Program-made: the position numbers and the translations under genes
Assembly: GCA_005281725.1 (NCBI GenBank)
Contig: SSBO01000007.1
Location: forward strand, 310,001-374,000
Length of the DNA stretch: 64,000 nucleotides
Source: Wuchereria bancrofti
Lineage: Eukaryota > Nematoda > Chromadorea > Rhabditida > Onchocercidae
Direction of reading: 5' to 3'
The notes under the pieces: generated by a model
Told to the model about the DNA's origin: nothing
Seen by the model: only the letters and a program-made list of their open reading frames with translations
Database searches by the model: none
In this document: piece after piece, positions 1 to 12,357 of the stretch
Layout: each line of letters begins with the position of its first letter
How positions within the stretch are numbered: the stretch's first letter is position 1

Positions 1-194
1 AATTTTAGTAGAAATTTTGCAATTTATTCAAATTTTATTGAACAGTTTTATTTTCTGTAAAATTTCAACAAAAACGGGGAAAAAATGATTGTTTTTCTGT
101 TAAATTTAAATAAATTTCTAGATTTGACGAAAAAAAAAGACAAAAAAGAGAAGAAAGAGGAATATGGTAAGAAAGGAAAAGAATGGAATTTCAC

Positions 195-1801
<1,607 letters not shown>

Positions 1802-2504
1802 TTATGAACTTTTTTTAAAAAAGAAAAAAAAAAAGAAGATAATCGAATCAAATCACAACAAATACGATGAGTGATAAAATAATGAGTTGACCTTTGTCAA
1901 AATTATCAGCCAAAATTTGCCGTTCATTTTTTCATCAGCTGACAATTTTGATGATAATTCACGTTATCACCGTACGTTATACGAAATGTAATAGTCAACA
2001 TGAAACAATAAATGAAATTTCTCTTAACTATTAGATGATTTGATATAATTTATTGCTGTTGATTATAATAATTTATTGACAATTGCAAAGTATGCATTAA
2101 AAATTTGTAAAAAAAAAAACTTCAAATTTATAAAATTGATAGAAAATTAATGAAATGAAATTTCCCAATAAATTGAGTAAATAAAATCATTTTTATAAAA
2201 AAGGGAACAAAAAATTAAGTTTAGAAAAGGAGAAGGATATAAAACTATAAAATTCACTGGGTGAAATTGAAAAACTAATTTAAATTATTAAGAAATAACC
2301 AAAAAGCTTGTAATCAACAAAATACAATGATTAAAATTGACAATTTCATAACAATAAATAATATACATTTAAATGATATATTTTGAATGAAAAATTGTCC
2401 AAAATTTAATGAAGAATTCCAGAAAAAACTATAAAACATAAAAGTAAATGAAGAAGTATATGTTAAATAAAATTACTAATTTAAATTTTAATTTAATAAA
2501 ATGA

Positions 2505-2690
2505 AAGGAAGAAAGAGGAGGAGGAGAAAGGAGGAGGAAGAGGAGGAGAAAAAGATGTTAGGAAATGAAGAGAGAGAAGGATAAAGTTGGGTTAAACTTG
2601 GGCGGTTAAGGTTTATTCGGCAATAGCTCTACTCAAAAGAGATAAATGAAATGAAATGATAGATAGATGGATGGATGGATGGATGGTATT
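2505..2690. repeat. GGA-rich purine tract and (GATG)n tetranucleotide repeat
   Basis: A GAGGAG/GGAGGA purine tract at 2505-2556 is followed by a GATG/TGGA tetranucleotide run at about 2659-2687. Both lie upstream of the rnt-1 exon. Confidence 0.8.
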
Positions 2691-3059
2691 TGAATGGGTT
2701 GATTTGTTGAATGATTGGAAAGCATTGAACAACTGATTCAGATGGCATCAAAGATATGTGAACATTTCAAGAAGCAAGCATGACATTAAAAGAGAGAAGG
2801 AAATGAGACGATGAATTATTGAAAGGACGTTGGAAAAAGAATGAAAAACAACCACAGCTGTTTGAGGTTTATAAAGGTGTTGATGCTAATTAAAATGAAA
2901 AAGATTAAATTTGCGATTTATAAGAAATTTTTTTTTTATTTCACTTAATTAGAATAGATGAAATTATTAAATAGATTTACTTATTTATAAATACATGTTA
3001 TGATAGATTAATTACAATTTAACAATAAATAATTATATGTAAAATATGTTCATAACATA

Positions 3060-3280
3060 TATTTTGCATAGTGCAATTAGCATGCTATGCATGCATTTTG
3101 CAAACAATATTGATAGCAGTATAAATTTGCTATTCTGCATATTGCAAATACACATGTCTTGCATGCTGTAGCTATTGTATATTAATTTTAATAGCACATT
3201 TCAATCAGTACATGCATTTGCATGCATTATCATGCATATTGCAATCAATATGCATTCTCATGCTGCATGCATGAATGTAT
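3060..3280. repeat. Cluster of TGCATG/GCATGC/ATGCAT words
   Basis: Over about 220 bp the words GCATGC, TGCATG, ATGCAT and TTGCAAA recur many times on both strands, with no fixed period. TGCATG matches the core bound by RBFOX-type splicing factors in RNA, and ATGCAAAT-like words resemble POU octamers. The cluster lies 1.3-1.5 kb upstream of the visible first rnt-1 exon. Confidence 0.6.
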
Positions 3281-6114
3281 AAAATATATCAATTATATGT
3301 CTTAATTTAATATGATTATAACCGCAAAAGGAAAAAAACTCATCAATAGAAAATATATCAAAAACTATAAAACCTATGAGCCGTTTAATACTTTTTTTTA
3401 GAAAAATGTATTGCATCCACTATAATATCTTTAAAAAAAAACTCGAATGCTTCTTCAACTGATAACATTGATAAGGTTTTGGTTGTGGCTTATCAAACGA
3501 TGAAAAATAAATATAATAAGATGAGAATGATAGTTAAAAACAAGCAAAAAAAAGGGAGAAAAGAGGAACAAATATATTACTCATAAAATATCGATAATAT
3601 TGATATTACAGTATTATTGTTTCAATTGATATCTAAATTTTTTCCTTGTCGTTGTTCTCATTTTCATTTTTTTTTTCTGCCTAACTTTCTCAAATAATCA
3701 CTTTTTTTCTCCTTCAAAAAATTTTTTTTTGATTCCTTTTATCAAAATCATTAACAATCAAAACTCATTATAATATTATTACTAATTATTACTATTACTA
3801 TATCATAATATTATTACTAATTATCACTATTAATTATATCACTATCAAGTTATCACCATCATTGTTCTTGTTTTCAACAATAAATAACAGTAACAAATGT
3901 AATGGATTTTAATTTAAAATTTCCTTAACAACAAACAATGTTACCTATTTCTAATTCTAATGGCAAACACTATTACATATTCTAACATTTATTAATACCT
4001 CGTTTAACTCCTCCTCTTCCTCATTTTACCTTTCTTTCCTCCTCCCACCTCTGTCATTCTTCCGTTCTTCTGTCATCCGTTTGTTTCACTTTTATCTTGA
4101 TATCAATTAAAAGATTGAAAAAGGAACACATCTATTCACTATTCATTATTAACATTTCATGATGAACATATATTTTTGTGTTTTTAAGAATTCATAAAAT
4201 CTGTACTTTTTTTTTTGGAGAATTAAATTTTACAAAGAAAAGGAAATCAAAAAATCTGATCATGAAAAAATGATAAGAATTCGGAGGAAAAAAATCAAAT
4301 CTGTTTATATATTATTCAAAGAATTTAGCAATGATGTTTGAAAATTCATTCTTTTTTTTGTTAAATTTGTTAAAATTTTGTTTTCGTTCAACTTGAAATT
4401 AAGAACTTTCAACGATTTATTTATTGTTAAATTGATTTTTTTTTTTTTTTTTTTGACAAGTACTTTTGAGTATTTTGACACTCATTATTTTCTTTTCTAC
4501 TCCTTTTCTAAATTAAACAATATGAAAAAATAAACATGAACATTTGAAGTCATAAAACCAATTAAGCAAGAAACATTCAACCTTAAAATTCTTTCTGGTT
4601 GAGAGAATTTCAAAATTTAATTTTGAAATATAAAAAAGAAATCCTAACGTTTTAAAATTAGATTTTAAAATTTTCATTATCTTACATTGATGGAAGAAAG
4701 CAATAACAATATATTTGAAAGAAATAAAAAGAAATGTTCCGATGAATTGTTAATTTTTCTTCTTTAGAAGCAAAAGATTTCAATATGATAAGCATAAATT
4801 ACTGAAAAATTGAATTTCTTTTTTATCATCTTTCATTTACCCAATGTTATTCAGTTTATAAAGAATAAAAGTAGAAGAGGTTAAAGAAAAAAAAATCAAC
4901 TATATCAAATTATTACCAGAAAAAAATATAAGAGATAAAAAGTTAAAATTATTATTCAATGTATCAGATATGATTTATTATGTTTAATATCTATTATCCG
5001 TTCGTTTCATTATGCTAAATTTGTCCGATCAAATTTTTAATTTAATATTTTTGGATTTATTTGTTTTTTTATCCAAAGTAAATTATTCTTTTTTATATAT
5101 TTTCTCTCATTCATTTCAAAATTTATATGAAATAAAATATTGTAAAATGGAAAAAACATTGATTGAAGAAGGGATAAAGAAACTGAAAAAATATCAGAGA
5201 TTAATGGGAAATATAATAGAAAAAGGTGGGATAAAAGAGGAAACATTTTTTGGGTAATACTAGTAATACATAAATATATTTGCATCAAATGAAGTGAGGA
5301 ATTGAATGATTTGTGATGCGAAAATGGATTTGAGGGACTTTTCAGGAGAGTTAAGATAACATATCGCGAATCTTTTAATGATTGATAGCTAATTAGTCGC
5401 CTTCGCTACTATTCAACTTTAATCAAAGTAATTCAAACATCCCTCTAAATCTTCAGTGGCAAAAGAAATTTTAAAATTTCAAATATAGCCGATTATGATT
5501 TATTGTAATTTTACACTGCCACATGTGTGTGGGATATATGTGCGTGTTTGTTTGTTTGACAAAAATTTTATTCATAAAACAAAAAATTAGAAAAAAAAAT
5601 AATTGAAGTTTTGAAATAAATAACTGTACAAATGTAAAAGATTTTTTCACAAATTAAATTTCATTGTATTCAAATGAATCAAAGTTTGGAGAGTAAATCT
5701 TTAACAAAAATTTATCAAATTTTATTATTTTTCGTTCTTTTATCCTCTCTATTCTCCTTTCTTCTCTCTGTCATTTTCTCTTCCTCTTTTTATCTCTCAG
5801 TAATAGATACGAAAAGCTTTATTCACTTGCTAGGACTAACTCATTTAAAGCAAATGTTATCCTCTAAGCTTTCGAACTTTTTCATAATAAGCTATTTGAT
5901 ATTAGCAAAACTTTCGCACTCAGATCTCTCTCTCTCCCTCTCTTCCATCTCTTCTCTTTCCCTCTCTCTCTCTCATAACATTACATTGCTTTTCCATATT
6001 TGATAATGATTTTAATAAATGTAAATATAATTTAAAAATGAAAAATGTCTATGTTTTTTAGGAGAAAGACGAATTTCTTCAATAATAGATGAAATATGTT
6101 GCAATATAATTGCA

Positions 6115-6650
6115 GTAGAATAGATAGAATATACTGGAATGGAATGGATGAAATATACTGAAATGAAATGAAATGAAATGAAATGAATAAAATGTGGTGC
6201 AGAATGAATAGAATACATTGGAATGGAATAGAATAGAATAAACGGAATATTTTGGTATAAAATGACGGTTAATGGACATAGCGTATTAAGAATAAAATGA
6301 AAGAGCGAAGGTACACACATCAGGAAAAGTACAGCAGGAATAGAACTGATAAAACATACTGAAATAGAATAGAATAGAACAGAGTAGAATTGGTGAAAGA
6401 ATGAATGAGATGTATTGGAATAGAATGGGATAGAATGAAAGGATGAAATAAAATGGAATAGAACGGATGGAATATATTGGAATAGAATTGAATAGAATAA
6501 AAGGATATATTGGTATGTAATGGAATGGAAAGAAAATAGATGGATGGATGGATGGAATGCACTGAGATATATCGGAATAAAATGAAAAATATTGGAGTGA
6601 AGTGGAAGATGAAATGAAATGAAATGGAATGGAATGAATGATATTAGGGG
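6115..6650. repeat. GGAAT/GAATA-type pentanucleotide satellite-like array
   Basis: About 530 bp made mainly of GGAAT, GAATA, GAATG and AAATG pentamers, with ATGG tetramers near the right end. A 5-nt unit reads as a 15-nt or five-codon cycle, so all frames stay open on one strand. This explains the 834-nt open frame at 6012-6845 (minus) with its repeated Phe-His-Ser-Ile-Pro residues. Confidence 0.85.
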
Positions 6651-6719
6651 AGATAAAAGCCACATCTGGTGATGGTGGGTAGCAATGATTGGATCGGTCG
6701 GGTCGGTCGGTAGGTATTT

Positions 6720-6750
6720 GTGGATGGATGGGTGGATGGATGGATGGTTT
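6720..6750. repeat. (ATGG)n simple repeat
   Basis: GGATGGATGGGTGGATGG-type tetranucleotide run directly after the pentamer array, preceded by GGTCGGGTCGGTCGG. Confidence 0.85.
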
Positions 6751-8108
6751 TGCTTGCTGTAAAATATACTGCTATTCTTTGTTTGCTTGTTTACTTGCTT
6801 CCCTTCTTGCTTTTCTGTTTGTGTGCTTACATAAGCAAAAGCCACATAGGATAATCATCAAAAAAGCCATAGACCACATTGCTATCATTTTAATTCAAAC
6901 TACCATTGACTGCTCTTGTTGATGATATCTGATAATGACAGTGGTAATAACGATGATAGTAATAACGATGGTAATGCTGCTGATGATTATGATGATGATA
7001 TTGATAAATAATGAATAATGATTCTTTGTGTTTCATATCTAATAAACCGTCAGAATGCGATGTTGAAAAACGGAGAACACATATGGGATTTTGAAGATGA
7101 AAAGGAAATTCACACAAAGATTTTTGAGGTTTAGCCTTATTAACTATCGAATATTTACGATACTTTCTGTTGTAAAAATTTTAAGAATATGAATAGTATA
7201 AAAACAGAATTGGTATTGCAACTACTGAATTGGATTAAATTTGATTTGCTTCCAATAGACATCAATCAACTTATAAATCAAATTAATACTCATTATCTTG
7301 ATAGTTAACTAAGAGAATTTTTGTCAGATTAGAATCAGAACAAGTCAGATTAAATCAGATCAGATTAGATAAGAATAGAAAAAATGTTACAATTTTGACG
7401 TATTTGATATCATTTAATTGATATCATTTGATATGTTTGATATTTATTGCTTGACTTTTTTTTTTTTTTTGTTTAATCTGATCTAATGATATAACATTGT
7501 CATTTCGATATCCTTACTCAGTTTTGATCAATTCCATTTACTCGTTTTTTTCTTGTTCTTTTTCTCGTGCATATTTATACAATCAATAAACATGCAACTG
7601 ATAAAGAGTGATTATCGTATGTTATAAAAGAATTGAGTGGAAAAAAATTGATTAAACGAAGGATTTTCAGCAAAGGAAATAATTTAAGAAAAATTCCTCC
7701 TTTCTTCACGATTCATTGATTTTTTTTTTCCTATTGCAGTAAGATTTTTCAAAATTTCACTGCTTGTAGTAATGATAATGAATAATGATAGTAATTATTA
7801 ATGATAACGACAGTGTTATAATGATTGAATTAATGATAAATGATGAGAATAAACTATTTATCAGTAATACCATACATACAATTGCAGATTATTACACTAT
7901 CTTATTTTAATCAAAGTATAAAATACTATCATATAAAATGAAAAAGATTAAATTGTAGCATTATCAGTTAATATCAACAGTACCGTTCATATTCGATATT
8001 AAACCGATGAAACCGGAATAAATCAGGATGATTTACATCCAGTTGTTATCGCTTTTATGTAACAAGATCATGATAGATAAGTGTTATCTGCTTCCGGAAA
8101 ACATTTAG

Positions 8109-8175
8109 ATGATTGGTGTGGCTTATCGAGGAAATTGTGTCAGTTGTTCAGCGATTGGTGTGGTTACGTCACCTA
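8109..8175. promoter_or_regulatory. Candidate enhancer/promoter island with duplicated GATTGGTGTGG and a CRE-like site
   Basis: In a stretch clearly richer in GC than its surroundings, GATTGGTGTGG occurs at 8111-8121 and again at 8153-8163. The second copy continues as TGTGGTTA (8159-8166), a Runt-type binding word, overlapped by TTACGTCA (8164-8171), a CREB/ATF-like site. ATTGG is also the reverse of a CCAAT box. Function is inferred from motifs only. Confidence 0.35.
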
Positions 8176-8247
8176 TACACGCACGTCTGCTGCGGTATTA
8201 CAACACTGAGCCCACAACTCAAACAAACTGCACACAACATACAAATA

Positions 8248-8314
8248 TATATATTACACACACACACACATACACATACACACACAGACACACACACACA
8301 TATAGACACACAGA
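8248..8314. repeat. (CA)n microsatellite
   Basis: Interrupted run of CACACA with TACA and GACA variants. Confidence 0.9.
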
Positions 8315-9821
8315 TGTGTAAAAACAATCACAAATTTCTATTCAATTGTTGTTAAACTGATGAAATTGAAAGTTTCAAAATTTCAAATGTTATCACATAA
8401 TTTAAAGAATTCTATTAAATTACAAAAGTGTTTGCATTCTTCTGGAAAACGATTGAAAATTGTGGATTTTCGATTATCTTAGCATGAAATTTGATGTGTA
8501 TAAAAGTTACATCAAAATAATCCATTTTTTATTCATTTGCTCTTCCTGAAAATTCTTTTTTTTCTTGTCTTCTAAGTGATTTTTAGAAGCTTCACGAGCT
8601 CAATGGACAGAAATAACATCAATGAGAATATCAAAAGTTGATCGGGATATTTCGGTGGTACTTGGCTGTGAACATATTTGTAAAACTATTATCCTAAACC
8701 TTTCAGAAGGTATTTCCTTTTTTTTGAAAATTTGAAATTTGGATTTTTTTTTTTGTTTTGGATTAAAAAAAGAAATGAAAGTAAATATAAGGAGGATTTT
8801 GATTTCCTTCTTGCCTCGAAATTCAACTTTAACTTTTAAGTTAAGTAGCACACTTGTAAAGTATGAGCACTTGTAAGATATATATAAGAAATTTGATCGC
8901 TTTCCATCCTTTCTAAAGTGTTCTCTCAAACAGTTAAAAATTGTTGTTTAATTCAAATTCCTTTTTTCTTTAACTTTCAGTGATTTAATCGAACGCTAAT
9001 TGCCTTTGTTTTATTAATTTTATTTCATAATTTTATTATTATTATTGATTATTCTATTATAGCAATTTATTATTTCAATATTGTCATCATCTATTATTTA
9101 TTTTCTTCATTTGTTACTCGTTATTCGTCATCATTATCTACCATCAATTTCCTCCATTCTTATCATAATATTGCGTATTATTATAAAGAGCATTCAGTAG
9201 CATTAGTTAGTTCATTGCCTTCAATTGCATTATTTATTAATTACTAAATTAAATGGATAAAAAAAAAGAAAAAATTGGACAATTCAATTAGTAGAAAGAC
9301 CAAATAAAAGATCACTAACACAACCATTTTTATGATAGTTTTTTCTTTCTTCTTTAAAAAGAGAAATAATTGAAAATTTCAGCAAATCAACAGTAAAACA
9401 AATGGTTCAGATGTCAAAAAGATTTAAGTCTAAATTCTGTTAGTGACATGCAATTTTTTAACAAAGTGATGAAATTTGGTAGCAAAAACGCGGAAAAAAT
9501 CTATCAATCAAAAATGAATCCACAAATGGAATTATGCAAAATGTATGCGAAAGTTACGCTAAGCAAAAGTGCTTGCTATTAATACTGCAATTATCATTTG
9601 TATAACTTTTACATGATAACGAATACTTTCACTTGATTATTTTAATTAAAATTTTATTAATACTGCAGGAAATTCTTACATTACTTAGATTATGACTATT
9701 AAATTTCAATTTATTGCTCTAACTTATAAGAAACATAAATTAGAATAAAACAAAGGAAGCATGTAATAATATCAATAGAATATATTATTATCAATAAAAT
9801 ATATTATTGTTGATAAATGAA

Positions 9822-12357
9822 TTAGATTTCATTTGAACTTAAAATAGCAGGACCGGAACGTTTATTCTTCATACGTCGATTCTGGAACCATATTTTGATT
9901 TGTGTTTCTGATAAATGCAATTTTTGAGCTAATTGATATCTAAATAAATGATATATTTAATTTCATTTATGAATATTTTTTTTATAATATAAAAGAACTA
10001 AATGAAAAAAAGAAAAAAAAAGGAAGAAATTAGTTATCAAAAATTAATTAAGTTCAGTAATATGCATCCTGGCTAATATATACTTTTATTGACTAATTAC
10101 ATTATAATTTTCCCTTGGAAATATGTCTCAAATTTTCTCTTCATGCTATACTGTGATAATTAATTATAATAAGTGTTTTTAATAATTATCAAATAATGGA
10201 ACAATACTATTGCCATAATTATTGCCAATAATTATAATCTTACAAGTCATACATTATTTGTCATATAATCTTACATATGACTATGACAATTGAAGACAAT
10301 GAAATATGATAAGCTAAATAAAATGATAGCACTATTGTAATTAAATATTTTATCAATTCGAAAGATTCTAAAAATATTAAATGTTAAACAAATTTTTTTT
10401 TTAATCCAAAAAGTAATAAAGTATAAACGAATACGAGGGAAAAAAAGCAAGTAATATAAAATGAATGCTAATTAAATAAAATATTTAACATTAGGAATTC
10501 AATTTCTTTCTTTATCTTTTCAAATTAATGAACTGAATTAAAATTTTTCATCACTTCTTTCTTTTTGTTTATAGTTTTTGATAAATTAAGAATTAATTAA
10601 TAAGTAAATTGATGTTGTATGTACATTTCAATTCTAAAAAGTAGTTGGAATAAATTTATTTCAAACTTAACAACTGTATTTGTACAATTTTAATAACATA
10701 ACTAACAGTAATAATCATTGACTACTTTTTATGCAGGCTAATGCATTTATATTTTTATCCAATCAACATGTAAGCAAACAAACTTGGCTAAGACAATATC
10801 ATCAATTTCATATTATCTTTTTATGTCAAAGTATACGGTACCTTTTAGGCCGTGATAAATAGCGAGTTTGAGCAAAATTTCTTTCAAGTTCAATGAGTTG
10901 CTCGGTGGTAAATGCTGTCCGTGGACGTCGTATCTTTCCCAATGTTTGCCATGCATTTACTATAATTAACAATGTTAATTTAAAAATTAAACATTAATTA
11001 ATTACGATAAGTTGAAAATCTAAAAATTAATCATAACAGCGTGAAACTGAAGTTTGTATTCAATTGAAATTCAACCTTAAATAACTATCAGTAAATAAAT
11101 AAATTAATTATCTTTAATTATTCGTTATATTGAAAAGAGATAAAATTAGACTCATTTAATCATAAAACTTAATTCTAAAAATCAAATTTACATATAAATA
11201 CAATCAATTTGTAGGTTACATAATTTAAAAAAATATTTTAGCTCTCTTTCTAAGTTATTATGCTTTTTATTTTCTTTTTCATTTAATACTATAACAAACT
11301 TCGTACCATTTATTAACCAACATAGCTAAAATTTAATTTCAAAAATTGAAATCCTTAAAATAATTGCATCTTATGTTTTGAAAAGAAATTACTCTAAAAT
11401 AACTTCACTATAAAATATTAAAATTAAAAAAAAGAGGAAAAAATTATAAAAATATGAATGTTATTCATTGTTAAAAAAAAAGAAAAAAAGAAGGGGAAAA
11501 AGAAAAAAACTTTGACTATTTAATTTCATCCTTTCCATTTTATTTGATTTCACTCAAATTACATATTATTCTTAATTACTAATTAAATTATTATAAATTC
11601 TATCGAATAAAAGATTTCATATGAATTATAGTGTAAGCTAACTTGTTAGAGCAATATGATCGTAGAGTAATGGAATGTTAGTGGTATGAAACATGGATGG
11701 ATACGGTAGTTGTTCAATTAGAATTGGTGCTGCCTCTGTCCTTGCTACTACATTTGTCGTCGTTGTTGTTGCTGCTGATACTGTTGTTGTAGTTGCTGTT
11801 GTAGTTGTTGTCGATGATGTTAGTGTTGTTGACAACATATATGATGGTAATGATGATGATAATTGCGATGATGATGATGATGATGATGATTGTGATAATG
11901 ATGATGATGATTGTGATGATAGCATAATTGGTGCGGTAACAGTTATTGTTGATGATGGAGTTGATATTAATGATGAAATATAACTCAAATTTTCCATTCC
12001 ACAGAATGCTTTCATATCATGTTGATTTTTAGAAAAATGATGATTTTCAGGAAATAATGATAGAGAGTTAATGGGATATGAGGATGAAGAAGATTTATTA
12101 GATAGAATATGAATTATTTTTCCATTCAATTTTTGACAATTTGATAAAGTGACCATATTTTGATGACTAATACTAATATTATTATTATTACTATTACTAT
12201 TGTTGTCATGACTATGATTAGTATTGCTGCTATTATTATCATTATTGTTATTATTATTATTATCATTGTTATTGTTCTCATTATTATCAATGTTATTGAT
12301 ATGATTATGATTATAATTATTATCATGTTGTAATAAAGCATCAATTGAGGTGAACAT
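9822..12357 (-). CDS. ceh-12: Homeobox protein, Mnx/ceh-12-like, complete
   Basis: Three minus-strand exons, 11643-12357, 10842-10959 and 9822-9939, join in phase (A|TA and AG|A) to 316 aa ending in TAA. The homeodomain is split by the second intron after homeodomain residue 31. It reads [12 protein letters not shown], then YLSRPKR, then [28 protein letters not shown] with YLSRPKR is characteristic of Mnx/HB9, and the N-terminus MFTSIDALL matches the FRIDALL-type start of Mnx proteins. The invariant W48, F49, N51 and R53 are present, with Q50. Position 56, usually Trp in Mnx, is Asn, as in posterior Hox proteins. Between the start and the homeodomain lie poly-Asn (about residues 13-60), poly-Ser and poly-Thr tracts, and only 13 residues follow the homeodomain. 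It should be a nuclear DNA-binding regulator; in C. elegans and vertebrates Mnx genes specify motor neurons. Family assignment is good, exact orthology moderate. Confidence 0.88.
11755..12310 (-). repeat. Trinucleotide repeats inside the homeobox coding exon (poly-Asn, poly-Ser, poly-Thr)
   Basis: On the plus strand this is runs of ATT/GTT and GAT/TGA triplets (11755-11820, 11850-11930, 12178-12310). In the coding frame they give Thr, Ser and Asn homopolymers. They stay in frame because the unit is three bases. Length polymorphism between strains is likely. Confidence 0.8.

Noticed and set aside
6012..6845. 277-residue minus-strand open frame
   Set aside because: Product of pentanucleotide repeats read as a five-residue cycle; no domain, no splice structure, alternative frames equally open.
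6890..7117. 75-residue minus-strand frame rich in His and Tyr
   Set aside because: Formed by GAT/TGA trinucleotide runs; low complexity and no supporting exon signals.
8109..8355. Two overlapping plus-strand frames ending in Thr-His repeats
   Set aside because: The distal half is the CA microsatellite; the proximal half is the GC-richer island with regulatory-type words.
11693..11983. 96-residue plus-strand frame of Val/Asp repeats
   Set aside because: Antisense shadow of the homeobox exon's trinucleotide tracts.
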